Below, piece after piece: positions 15,144-22,527 of a DNA stretch of 36,956 nucleotides. The notes beneath the pieces were generated by a model. That model did no database searches. It saw only the letters and a program-made list of their open reading frames with translations, and was not told the DNA's origin. The position numbers were made by a program, and so were the translations under genes. Source of the stretch: Roseateles saccharophilus (GTDB taxonomy: Bacteria > Pseudomonadota > Gammaproteobacteria > Burkholderiales > Burkholderiaceae_C); NCBI RefSeq assembly GCF_004342485.1, contig NZ_SMBU01000044.1, positions 1-36,956 of the forward strand, given 5' to 3'. Each line of letters opens with the position of its first letter. Position 1 is the first letter of the stretch.

Positions 15144-15545
15144 TCAGATCAGCCCGGGTGGGGCGCGGGCGCTGGCGGGGCGCCAGGCGTGGGCGGTGAC
15201 CGGCGCGGTCCAGAAGCGCTCGGGAGCCTCGAAAACGATGTCGTCGCGCAGCAGCTGGGCGGGCGCCGCGGGCGGACCGGCCAGATCGGCCGCATGGATG
15301 TGGCAGGCCGGGCAATGCCCGTGGGCCAGCAGGTCGAGGGCCGCTTCGATGGGCTTGGGCTTGGCCGCATTGGCCGCCGTGGGCGCCCGGCAGACATCCT
15401 GCCAGGCCGCGTAATCGCCGCGGGCATGCGCCAGCGCGGCACTGATGCCCGGCGCCAGCACGCCCAGCAGGAACACGATCACCAGCCACCACGCCTGTCG
15501 GCGAGTGCGGGTGGGAACGTGCCGCAAGGGCATCAGGGCGGGCAT
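15144..15545 (-). CDS. CruR-type DUF2946 copper-sensing leader protein
   Basis: A 133-residue DUF2946 protein heading the receptor operon. It has an N-terminal membrane helix (about 19-38), the metal motif HGHCPACHIH (75-84, with Cys78 and Cys81) and the C-terminal motif RAPP (127-130) three codons before the stop. In Bordetella pertussis the DUF2946 product CruR (bp2923) senses copper as a nascent chain: copper on CXXC relieves ribosome arrest at RAPP, and Rho then ends transcription before the receptor gene bfrG. Both motifs and the gene order are conserved here, so the same regulation is likely. Residue Met5 is an alternative start. An independent function of the full-length protein cannot be excluded. 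Confidence 0.85.
   Translation of the reverse strand: MPALMPLRHVPTRTRRQAWWLVIVFLLGVLAPGISAALAHARGDYAAWQDVCRAPTAANAAKPKPIEAALDLLAHGHCPACHIHAADLAGPPAAPAQLLRDDIVFEAPERFWTAPVTAHAWRPASARAPPGLI
15156..15167 (-). promoter_or_regulatory. RAPP arrest codons of the leader protein
   Basis: Codons CGC GCC CCA CCC encode Arg-Ala-Pro-Pro. They lie nine coding bases before the stop, where a stalled ribosome would cover the start of the C-rich spacer. The role is taken from the CruR model; stalling itself is not visible in sequence. Confidence 0.6.
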
Positions 15546-15551
15546 TCCTCG

Positions 15552-15557
15552 ATTCTA
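15552..15557 (-). promoter_or_regulatory. Possible -10 box for the copper operon
   Basis: On the minus strand TAGAAT (5 of 6 matches to TATAAT) lies six bases before the leader protein ATG. I see no good -35 box. If it is real, transcription would start at or next to the ATG, giving a leaderless or nearly leaderless message. GAGGA stands directly before ATG1 and 12 bases before Met5, so it does not decide the start. Confidence 0.35.
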
Positions 15558-15603
15558 TGGGGCGGGTTAGGCGCTCATCATGGCGGCGACAGGGAGAAAA
15601 CAC

Positions 15604-16149
15604 ATGAACGAAGCACTGCATCGCCGCGGCCTGCTGGCCTGCGCCGGCCTGGCCGCGCTGGGCGCCGCGCGCGCCGACGACGAGGCCGCGGCCAAGCCCG
15701 CCAGGCCACCGCTGGAGCGGGTGGCGCCCGACGCCTCGCTGGGCCGCCAGCTCGATGGCAGCGAGCCCAGGCTGTCCGACTACGAGGGCCGGGTCGTCGT
15801 CGTCAGCTTCTGGGCGACCTGGTGCCCGTATTGCCGCGAGGAGTTCCCCTATCTCGACGCGCTGCAGCGCGCCGGGCGCGACAGGCTGCAGGTGGTGTCC
15901 GTCAACACCGAGGAGCGCGACGTCTTCCGCAAGGTGGCGCGCCTGCTGTCCGAGCAGGTCAAGCTGACCCTGACCTACGACCCGGCCAAGGCCAGCCGCA
16001 AGGCCTTCGAGGCGCCGGGCTCCCTGCCCTACTCCGTCATCCTGCACCGCGACCGCAGCGTCGCGGGCATCAAGACCGGCTGGGGCGAGGGCAGCCTGAA
16101 GAACCTGGTGGCGACCGTCAACGCGGCGCTGGCCGCGGACGCCGCCTGA
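15604..16149 (+). CDS. TlpA/ResA-like thiol-disulphide oxidoreductase
   Basis: A 181-residue exported thioredoxin-fold protein. The N terminus has RRGLL followed by a hydrophobic stretch to ARA near 24, so export could be by Tat or Sec. The redox motif WCPYC (Cys74, Cys77) lies after the FWATW strand, and the cis-proline is in SLPYSV (about 144). Such proteins reduce periplasmic thiols, often for cytochrome c or copper-site assembly. The start at 15604 has the ribosome site AGGGAGA eight bases upstream. It is divergent from the copper operon, with 58 bases between start codons, and ends three bases from the convergent M20 gene. A role in keeping the CxxCxC or CXXC cysteines reduced is a plausible inference. 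Confidence 0.88.
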   Translation: MNEALHRRGLLACAGLAALGAARADDEAAAKPARPPLERVAPDASLGRQLDGSEPRLSDYEGRVVVVSFWATWCPYCREEFPYLDALQRAGRDRLQVVSVNTEERDVFRKVARLLSEQVKLTLTYDPAKASRKAFEAPGSLPYSVILHRDRSVAGIKTGWGEGSLKNLVATVNAALAADAA

Positions 16150-16152
16150 GCT

Positions 16153-17379
16153 TCACGTGGCCGCCAGCAGCCCGGCCAGAGCCCGCGCCACCACCTGCGT
16201 CGCGCGGCGCAGGTCGTCCAGCACCAGATGCTCGTCCGCCCGCTTGGCATTGCTCTCCAGCACCGTGCGCGGCCCGGCGCCGTAGATGGCGGCCGGGATG
16301 CCGTGGGCGGTGTAGAGGCGAACGTCGGTGTAGAGCGGCGTGCCCGAGGTCGGGATGGGCTCGCCGAACACCGCCTCGCCGGCCTGCTGCAGCGCGGCCA
16401 CCAGCGGCGCGGCGCCGGGCAGGGGCTGCATCGAGTTGGCGAGCAGCAGGCGCCTGATGTCGAGCCTGATGCCGGGGCTCTGCGCCACGGCGGCCTCGAT
16501 CAGCGCGCGCACCTCGGCCTCCACCGCCACCGGGTCTTCCTCGGGGATCATGCGGCGGTCCAGCTTCAGCACCACCTTGCCGGGGATGACGTTGGTGTTG
16601 CTGCCGCCCTCGATGCGCCCGACGTTGAGATAGGGGTGGGTGATGCCCGGCACGCCGGAGCGCCGCGTCTTCAGCACCTCGTTGTGGGCGTAGAGGGCGG
16701 TGAGCAGCTGGGTCGCGGCCTGCAGCGCGTCGATGCCCGTCTCCGGATAGGCCGCATGCGAGGCCAGGCCATGCAGCGTGACCTCCATCTGCAGGCAGCC
16801 GTTGTGCGCCGTGACGACCTGGTAGCTGAAGCCGGCGGCGATCAGGTAGTCGGGCTTCGTCAGGCCCTGCTTGAGCAGCCAGCCCGGGCCCAGCTCGCCG
16901 CCGAGCTCCTCGTCGTAGGTGAAATGCAGTTCGACGGCACCCTTCAGCTTCAGGCCCGAGTTCTTCAGCGCCAGCAGCGCAAAGGTGTAGGTCGCGAAGT
17001 CGCTCTTGCTGACGGCAGCGGCGCGGCCATAGAGCTTGCCGTCCACGATCTCGGCGCCATAGGGCTCATGCGTCCAGCCTTCGCCCGGCGGCACCACGTC
17101 GCCGTGCGCGTTCAGCGCGATCGTCGGGCCGTCGTCGGAAAAACGGTGGCGAGCTATCAGGTTGGTGATGGACTGCATGCCGGCGGCCTGTACGTCGGCC
17201 GCGGGCACGGCGTGCTTCTCGACCGCGAAGCCGAGGGCCGTCAGCAGCTCGGCAGTGCGCTCCGCATGCGGCGCGTTGTTGCCGGGCGGGGTGTCGGTGG
17301 GGATGCGGACGAGGGCTTGGAGGAAGCGGACTTCGTCGTCGAAGTGATTGGCGATCCAGGCGCCCAGAAGTTTAGACAT
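16153..17379 (-). CDS. M20 family amidohydrolase-like protein with altered metal site
   Basis: A 408-residue member of the ArgE/DapE-type M20 fold. It keeps HGD (His92, Asp94) and the Glu-Glu pair (157-158, in TYDEELGG). The usual GRGAxDMKG motif reads GRAAAVSKSD, so the bridging Asp position is Val123 (Asp127 is nearby). The later Asp ligand region reads IAAGFSY, and the C-terminal His-bearing motif reads NAKRADEH, with Lys where His is usual. It is the third gene of the puuE operon and overlaps the uraD-allC end by eight bases. It may act on a ureide or carbamoyl compound with a changed metal site, or be a binding protein. Substrate unknown. Confidence 0.82.
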   Translation of the reverse strand: MSKLLGAWIANHFDDEVRFLQALVRIPTDTPPGNNAPHAERTAELLTALGFAVEKHAVPAADVQAAGMQSITNLIARHRFSDDGPTIALNAHGDVVPPGEGWTHEPYGAEIVDGKLYGRAAAVSKSDFATYTFALLALKNSGLKLKGAVELHFTYDEELGGELGPGWLLKQGLTKPDYLIAAGFSYQVVTAHNGCLQMEVTLHGLASHAAYPETGIDALQAATQLLTALYAHNEVLKTRRSGVPGITHPYLNVGRIEGGSNTNVIPGKVVLKLDRRMIPEEDPVAVEAEVRALIEAAVAQSPGIRLDIRRLLLANSMQPLPGAAPLVAALQQAGEAVFGEPIPTSGTPLYTDVRLYTAHGIPAAIYGAGPRTVLESNAKRADEHLVLDDLRRATQVVARALAGLLAAT

Positions 17380-19123
17380 TCAGGTTCTCGATCAGTTGCC
17401 GGAAAGCATCGATGGCGAGTTGGGCATCATCCGTTGTCACCGACTCCAACGGGTTGTGGCTGATGCCCCCATTGCCGCCGCGCACGAACAGCATGGCCTG
17501 CAGCAGCAACTCGTGGATCTTCATCGCGTCATGCCCGGCGCCGGACGGCAGTCGGTGGATCGGCAGGCCCAGCTCGCCGACGGCGGCCTCCCACCGCGAT
17601 TGCCAAGCCGCATCGCTGGGCGCCGCGTTGGCGGCCAGCGTGGGTTGCAGCGTGTAGCTCAGACCGCGGCGCTCGCAGATTTCTTCGAGCTTGGCGAGCA
17701 CGTCGGCATCCAGCGCGTCGCGGGCCGCGTCGGTCGTTGCGCGCAGGTCCAGGCTGAAACGGCAGCGGCCGGGGATGACGTTGATGGAGCCAGCGGGCAC
17801 TTCCAGCATGCCGACCGTCGCGACCACGTCCGGCACGGCGGCGGCGCGTTGCTCGGCGAACAGGATCAGCTCGGCCACGCCGGCCGCGGCGTCGCGGCGC
17901 TGGCCCATGGGCGTGGTGCCGGCATGGCTGGCCAGGCCGACGATCTCGCCGGTGTAGCGGCGGCTGCCGTTGATGCTGGTGACGATGCCCAGCGGCAGGT
18001 CCAGGCTGTCCAGCACCGGGCCTTGCTCGATGTGCACCTCGACGAAGCCGAGGTAGCGGCCCGGGTCGCGCGCGAGGGCCGAGATGGCGTCCATCGTGCC
18101 GGGCAGGCCGGCGGCCTGCATCGCGTCGCGCAGCGTGGTGCCGGCGGCGTCGGTCTGGCCCAGCCAGGCCGGGTCGAAGGCGCCGACCAGCGTGCTCGAC
18201 CCGAGGAAGTCGGCTGGAAAGCGCTGGCCCTCTTCCTCCGAGAAGCCGACGACCTCCAGGCCAAATGCCAGGCGCCTGCCGGCGCGGTGCAACTCGCGCA
18301 CGGCCAGCATGGCCACGAAGATGCCCAGCCGCCCGTCGAAGCGGCCGGCGCGGCGCACGGTGTCGTAGTGGCTGCCGGTCAGCAGACGCTTGTCGCTGCT
18401 GCCGCGGTAGATGCCCACGACATTGCCGACCGCATCGCGGCCGACCTCGTCGAAGCCGCAGTCGCGCATCCAGGCCATCAGCTGCCCGGCGACGGTCGTG
18501 TGCGTGGGCGTCGCATAGGTGCAGGTCAGGAAGGTCTCGTCCTCGCTGTGCCCGGCAAGCGCCGCGGCCCAGTCCCACAGCTGCTCGCCCAGTGCAGGCT
18601 TCACGCCGAACTTGTCGTTCAGGCGGATCTCGGCGATGCGGTGGATCTGGCGCAGGCATTCGGCCCGCTCGACGTCCGGGTGGGCGCGCAGCCGACGCTC
18701 GAAGGTGGCAATGATTTCCTGGCGCGTGAAGCCGCTGCCGCGCGGACCGCGCACGGCCAGGATGAAGGGCCAGCCGAAGCGGGCGTTGTAGTCGGCGTTG
18801 AGCTTCTGCAGCTTCGCGAACTCCTTGGGCGTGCAGGCGGTCAGCCCGGCCCTGAGCTGCTCGTTCGTCGACTCCGCCGTCAGCTCGCCGGCGACGGCGG
18901 CCTTGCCGGCCAGTTCGGGGTGGGCGCGGATCAGGCCGAGCTGCTCGTCCATCGTGGCCTCGCGCACGGCGCGGGCCAGGGCCACCTTCAGCGCGGCCAG
19001 CGTCTTGAAGGGGCGCAACGGAGCGGCGCGCTCGGCGATCCAGGGCGAGTGTTCGTAGGTACCGTCGAGCAGCGCGACGAAGTCGGCCGTGCCGGTGTTG
19101 TTGAGGTCGTCGAGTTTCATCAT
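17372..19123 (-). CDS. Fused OHCU decarboxylase and allantoate amidohydrolase
   Basis: This 583-residue fusion catalyses two steps of urate breakdown. Residues 1-170 are UraD, which decarboxylates OHCU to S-allantoin: His68 in RAHPELAG and FGWPFI (116-121) are the usual active-site elements. Residues about 178-583 are AllC-type, hydrolysing allantoate to ureidoglycine, CO2 and ammonia. Metal and catalytic residues are complete: His252 in GSHYDT, Asp263, Glu296-298 in GFSEEEG, His364 in EVHIEQG, plus His531 and His556. The two domains surround the PuuE step, which lies between them in the pathway. The start overlaps the puuE stop as ATGATGA; 19120 is an equally possible ATG. No frameshift or stop separates the domains. 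Confidence 0.93.
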   Translation of the reverse strand: MMKLDDLNNTGTADFVALLDGTYEHSPWIAERAAPLRPFKTLAALKVALARAVREATMDEQLGLIRAHPELAGKAAVAGELTAESTNEQLRAGLTACTPKEFAKLQKLNADYNARFGWPFILAVRGPRGSGFTRQEIIATFERRLRAHPDVERAECLRQIHRIAEIRLNDKFGVKPALGEQLWDWAAALAGHSEDETFLTCTYATPTHTTVAGQLMAWMRDCGFDEVGRDAVGNVVGIYRGSSDKRLLTGSHYDTVRRAGRFDGRLGIFVAMLAVRELHRAGRRLAFGLEVVGFSEEEGQRFPADFLGSSTLVGAFDPAWLGQTDAAGTTLRDAMQAAGLPGTMDAISALARDPGRYLGFVEVHIEQGPVLDSLDLPLGIVTSINGSRRYTGEIVGLASHAGTTPMGQRRDAAAGVAELILFAEQRAAAVPDVVATVGMLEVPAGSINVIPGRCRFSLDLRATTDAARDALDADVLAKLEEICERRGLSYTLQPTLAANAAPSDAAWQSRWEAAVGELGLPIHRLPSGAGHDAMKIHELLLQAMLFVRGGNGGISHNPLESVTTDDAQLAIDAFRQLIENLNV

Positions 19124-20085
19124 TCCCAGACAAAGGCCGTCTTGGCGTCGAAGGGGTGCACGGTCTTCCAATGCCGCGCGATGTCCAGCCGCCGGCACAC
19201 CCACACGCGGTCATGCGCCTCGATGTGGTCCAGAAACTTCTGCAGCGCGCGCATGCGGCCAGGGCGGCCCAGCAGCCGGCAGTGCATGCCGATGCTCATC
19301 ATCTTCGGCGCCTCGGCGCCTTCGGCGTAGAGCAGGTCGAAGGAATCGCGCAGGTACTCGAAGAAGGGCTGGCCATGGCTGAATCCCTGGGGCAGGGCGA
19401 AGCGCATGTCGTTGCAGTCCAGCGTGTAGGGCACGACCAGATGGGGCGCCAGCTCGCCATGGGTCTTGCGCACCTGCAGCCAGAAGGGCAGGTCGTCGCC
19501 GTAGTAGTCGCTGTCGTACTCGAAGCCGCCGAAGTCGGCCACCAGGCGGCGCGTGTTGGGGCTGTCGCGGCCGGTGTACCAGCCCAGCCCGTGCGGGTCG
19601 CGGCCGAGCGTCAGGCGCTTGAGGGACGCCATGGCCTGGGCCAGATGGGCACGCTCGGTGTCCTCTTCCATGCTCTGGTAGTGGATCCAGCGCCAGCCGT
19701 GCGAGGCGATCTCGTGGTCGAGCTCGACGAAGGCCTGGGTCACGTCCGGGTGGCGTTCCAGCGCCATGCCGACGCCGAACACGGTCAGCGGCAGCGCGCG
19801 CTTCTCGAACTCCTTCAAGAGCCGCCACACGCCGACGCGCGAACCGTATTCGTAGATGCCCTCCATGCTCAGGTGGCGGGCCGGGTAGCTGGCCGGGTTG
19901 GCCATCTCGGACAGGAACTGCTCGCTGCCGGCGTCGCCATGCAGCACCGAGTTCTCGCCACCCTCCTCGTAGTTCAGCACGAACTGCACGGCAACACGGG
20001 CATGGCCGGGCCATTGCGCATGGGGCGGGTTCTCGCCGTAGCCGACGAGGTCGCGGGGATACCGGGGCTGATGAGGCGCGTTCAT
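19120..20085 (-). CDS. puuE: Allantoinase PuuE (polysaccharide-deacetylase fold)
   Basis: PuuE hydrolyses S-allantoin to allantoate and belongs to the polysaccharide deacetylase-like fold rather than the metal-dependent amidohydrolases. The protein is 321 residues, near the usual length. Typical stretches are [17 protein letters not shown] (about 34-50), [11 protein letters not shown] (about 130-140) and [12 protein letters not shown] (about 173-184). The start at 20085 gives the conserved [10 protein letters not shown] at residues 8-17; the longer frame crosses into the divergent uraH gene. It is the first gene of the minus-strand purine operon and overlaps the uraD-allC start by four bases. 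Its start codon lies only 31 bases from that of divergent uraH. Confidence 0.95.
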   Translation of the reverse strand: MNAPHQPRYPRDLVGYGENPPHAQWPGHARVAVQFVLNYEEGGENSVLHGDAGSEQFLSEMANPASYPARHLSMEGIYEYGSRVGVWRLLKEFEKRALPLTVFGVGMALERHPDVTQAFVELDHEIASHGWRWIHYQSMEEDTERAHLAQAMASLKRLTLGRDPHGLGWYTGRDSPNTRRLVADFGGFEYDSDYYGDDLPFWLQVRKTHGELAPHLVVPYTLDCNDMRFALPQGFSHGQPFFEYLRDSFDLLYAEGAEAPKMMSIGMHCRLLGRPGRMRALQKFLDHIEAHDRVWVCRRLDIARHWKTVHPFDAKTAFVWE

Positions 20086-20116
20086 CCCTAAACTTTGCCC
20101 CAACTCAGGAGATTCG
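20086..20116. promoter_or_regulatory. Very short divergent gap of the purine cluster
   Basis: Only 31 bases separate the divergent puuE and uraH start codons. They hold the uraH ribosome site AGGAG (seven bases before ATG). There is no room for two full promoters, so the promoter elements of each unit must reach into the other gene, or transcription starts elsewhere. Confidence 0.6.
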
Positions 20117-20470
20117 ATGGGCAAGCTGACCACACATGTGCTGGACACCGCCAACGGCTGCCCGGCCGCCGGCATGGCCGTGCGCCTCTACCGCTTCGAT
20201 GCCGAAGGGCCGAAGTGGCTGCGCAGCCTGAGCCTGAACGCCGACGGCCGCGCCGACGGCCCGCTGCTGGACGGCCCGACGCTGACGGCCGGCCGCTACC
20301 GCCTGGTTTTCGAGGTGGCGGCCTATTTCCGTGCCCGCGGCCAGGCCCTGGCCGAGCCGGCCTTCCTGGACGAAGTGCCGCTGGACTTCGGCATCGCCGA
20401 CGAGGGCTCGCACTACCACGTGCCGCTGCTGGCCTCGCCGTGGAGCTATTCGACCTACCGTGGAAGCTGA
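20117..20470 (+). CDS. uraH: 5-hydroxyisourate hydrolase (transthyretin-like)
   Basis: This 117-residue enzyme opens 5-hydroxyisourate, the first product of urate oxidation, to OHCU. It has the transthyretin-related signatures: [17 protein letters not shown] at 4-20 (active-site His7) and the C-terminal tetrapeptide YRGS that marks hydrolases from true transthyretins. [13 protein letters not shown] (59-71) is the middle motif. There is no signal peptide, so it works in the cytoplasm. Its substrate comes from PuuD and its product goes to UraD, both encoded alongside. xdhC starts inside its end (11-base overlap). Confidence 0.97.
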   Translation: MGKLTTHVLDTANGCPAAGMAVRLYRFDAEGPKWLRSLSLNADGRADGPLLDGPTLTAGRYRLVFEVAAYFRARGQALAEPAFLDEVPLDFGIADEGSHYHVPLLASPWSYSTYRGS

Positions 20471-21233
20471 ACAAACGCTGATCCTCGTCACCGTCGCCCG
20501 CACCAGCGGCAGCGTGCCGCGCGAGGTGGGTGCTTGGATGGCCGTGGCGGCCGGCACCATCACCGGCACGGTCGGCGGCGGCCATCTGGAGTTCGACGCC
20601 ATCGCCCGGGCGCGCGCCGCGCTGGCTGGTGGTGCGCTGGACGAGGAAGTGCGCTACCCACTCGGTCCCAGCCTGGGGCAGTGCTGCGGCGGCGTCGTGT
20701 GGCTGCGCTTCGAGCGCGTGGCGGCGGGCGAGGACCTGGCCGCCCGCCTGCTGCGCCCGCTGCAGCGCCCGCTGGCCCTGTTCGGTGCGGGCCATGTCGG
20801 CCAGGCCATCGCCCATATCGCTCGCGAGCTGCCGCTGTCCCTGCACTGGATCGACAGTCGCGAGGGCCAGTTCCCGGCTGTGGACCCGGCCCATGACTGG
20901 CGCCAGGAGGTCTGCGACCCGCCGGCCGATGCGGTGGCCGACCTCGCGGCCGGCTCGGCCGTGCTCGTCATGAGCCACAGCCATGCCGAGGACTTCGACA
21001 TCGTGGCCGCCTGCCTGAAGCGCCAGCGCGAGCGGCAGGACCTGGCCTTCATCGGCCTGATCGGCAGCCGCACGAAGTGGGCGAGCTTCCGTCAGCGGCT
21101 GCTGGCGCGGGGCTTCACGGAGGGCGAACAGGCCGAGGTCGCTTGCCCCATCGGCGTGGCCGGCGTGGCCGGCAAGCAGCCGGCCGTCATTGCGGTGGCC
21201 GTGCTGGCCCAGATCCTGGCGCTGCCCCAATAA
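20460..21233 (+). CDS. xdhC: Xanthine dehydrogenase accessory protein XdhC
   Basis: XdhC binds molybdenum cofactor, promotes its sulphuration and inserts it into xanthine dehydrogenase, which makes urate. The protein is 257 residues. Family motifs are [13 protein letters not shown] (about 38-50), [11 protein letters not shown] (about 75-85), a Rossmann-like FGAGHVGQA (about 111-119) and the C-terminal [11 protein letters not shown] and CPIGVAG. The GTG at 20460 is chosen because it gives the normal N terminus and because the longer frame lies within uraH. The xdhA and xdhB genes are not in the window. The next gene, puuD, follows after 88 bases. Confidence 0.93.
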   Translation: MEAEQTLILVTVARTSGSVPREVGAWMAVAAGTITGTVGGGHLEFDAIARARAALAGGALDEEVRYPLGPSLGQCCGGVVWLRFERVAAGEDLAARLLRPLQRPLALFGAGHVGQAIAHIARELPLSLHWIDSREGQFPAVDPAHDWRQEVCDPPADAVADLAAGSAVLVMSHSHAEDFDIVAACLKRQRERQDLAFIGLIGSRTKWASFRQRLLARGFTEGEQAEVACPIGVAGVAGKQPAVIAVAVLAQILALPQ

Positions 21234-21321
21234 ACTGGCGCTCCGTCGCAGCGGTGTCGGGGCCGGGAAGGCCTCGCGGACGCGACCTTGAAGGCTTCAC
21301 AGCACCCGCCGTGGTGGAGCC

Positions 21322-22527
21322 ATGGAGAACCGCGACTTGGACATCTACCTGCTCGACTGGGCCAATCTGCTGCTGCGCTGGCTGCACGTCATCACCGTCA
21401 TCGCCTGGATCGGTGCGTCCTTCTACTTCGTCTGGCTGGACAACCACCTCGTCAAGCCCGTGGCCGAAGACCTCAAGGCCAAGGGCGTGGACGGCGAGCT
21501 CTGGGCCGTGCACGGCGGCGGCTTCTACAACCCGCAGAAGTACATGGTGGCGCCGGGTAACCTTCCCCAGGACCTGCACTGGTTCTACTGGGAGAGCTAC
21601 TGGACCTGGATGAGTGGCTTCGCCCTCTTCGTCGTGCTCTACCTGTGCAACGCCGGCCAGATGCTGGTCGACCCGCGCGTCTTCGCCTGGGGCGCGTCCT
21701 GGCAGGCGGTCGCGGCGGCCCTGGTGTTCCTGCTGATGGGCACGGTGGTCTATGAGGCGGCCTGCCAGACGCTAGGCCGCACGCGCGACGGCGGCATCGG
21801 CAACGACGGCCGCGTGCTCGCCGCCGTGGCCCTGTTCATCGTCTTCGCGAGCTGGCTGGCCTGCCAGCTGTTCGCCGGGCGCGCGGCCTTCCTGCTCGTC
21901 GGCGCGACGCTGGCGACCATGATGACGGGCAACGTCGCGCACTGGATCATCCCGGGCCAGCGCAAGGTCATCGCGCAGATGCGTGCGGGCCGGAAGCCCG
22001 ACCCCATCTTTGGTGCGCGCGGTAAGCAGCGCAGCGTGCACAACACCTGGTTCGGCCTGCCGGTGCTGGTCGCGATGCTGAGCAACCACTACGGTTTCCT
22101 GTACCAGCACCCGCGGAACTGGCTTGTTCTGAGCGTGCTGATGGCCGCCGGCGTGGCCATCCGCGTGTTCTTCGTGAGGCGCCACAAGGGCGTCAACAGC
22201 TGGGGCGCGGTGGCGCTGGTCCTGGCGCTGCTGGCCGGCCTCGTCGTGTGGATGGCGCCCGCGCCTCGGCCGGCCACCGCCGCCGCGGCCGGGCCGGTCG
22301 GCCTGGCCCAGCTGCAGGCCGTCGTGGCCCCGCGCTGCCTGGCCTGCCACAGCGGCGAGGCCGCGCAAAAGGGCGTGCGCCTGGACAGCGCCGAGGGCCT
22401 GGCCGCACACCGGGCCCAGATCTACCAGCAGGTCGTCGTGCAGCGCGCGATGCCGCTGAACAACGCCACCGGCATCACCGAAGACGAACGCGCCCTGATC
22501 GGCCGCTGGACGCAGCAAGCACCATGA
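21322..22527 (+). CDS. puuD: Membrane urate hydroxylase PuuD with cytochrome c domain
   Basis: PuuD replaces uricase in many proteobacteria: it oxidises urate to 5-hydroxyisourate at the membrane and passes electrons to its cytochrome c domain and then the respiratory chain. The protein is 401 residues, with about eight hydrophobic helices in residues 15-315 and a C-terminal periplasmic domain with the haem motif CLACH (339-343). WIGASFYFVWLDN (30-42) and GNVAHWIIPGQ (about 208-218) are conserved membrane motifs. It lies in the plus-strand arm of the purine cluster, and the ttuD start overlaps its stop as ATGA. Confidence 0.95.
   Translation: MENRDLDIYLLDWANLLLRWLHVITVIAWIGASFYFVWLDNHLVKPVAEDLKAKGVDGELWAVHGGGFYNPQKYMVAPGNLPQDLHWFYWESYWTWMSGFALFVVLYLCNAGQMLVDPRVFAWGASWQAVAAALVFLLMGTVVYEAACQTLGRTRDGGIGNDGRVLAAVALFIVFASWLACQLFAGRAAFLLVGATLATMMTGNVAHWIIPGQRKVIAQMRAGRKPDPIFGARGKQRSVHNTWFGLPVLVAMLSNHYGFLYQHPRNWLVLSVLMAAGVAIRVFFVRRHKGVNSWGAVALVLALLAGLVVWMAPAPRPATAAAAGPVGLAQLQAVVAPRCLACHSGEAAQKGVRLDSAEGLAAHRAQIYQQVVVQRAMPLNNATGITEDERALIGRWTQQAP

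Noticed and set aside
13506-16457. Very long plus-strand open frame (983 codons) opposite the TonB receptor and leader genes
   Set aside because: Antisense shadow. It crosses three real genes, has no recognisable domain, and its composition follows the complement of GC-ending codons.
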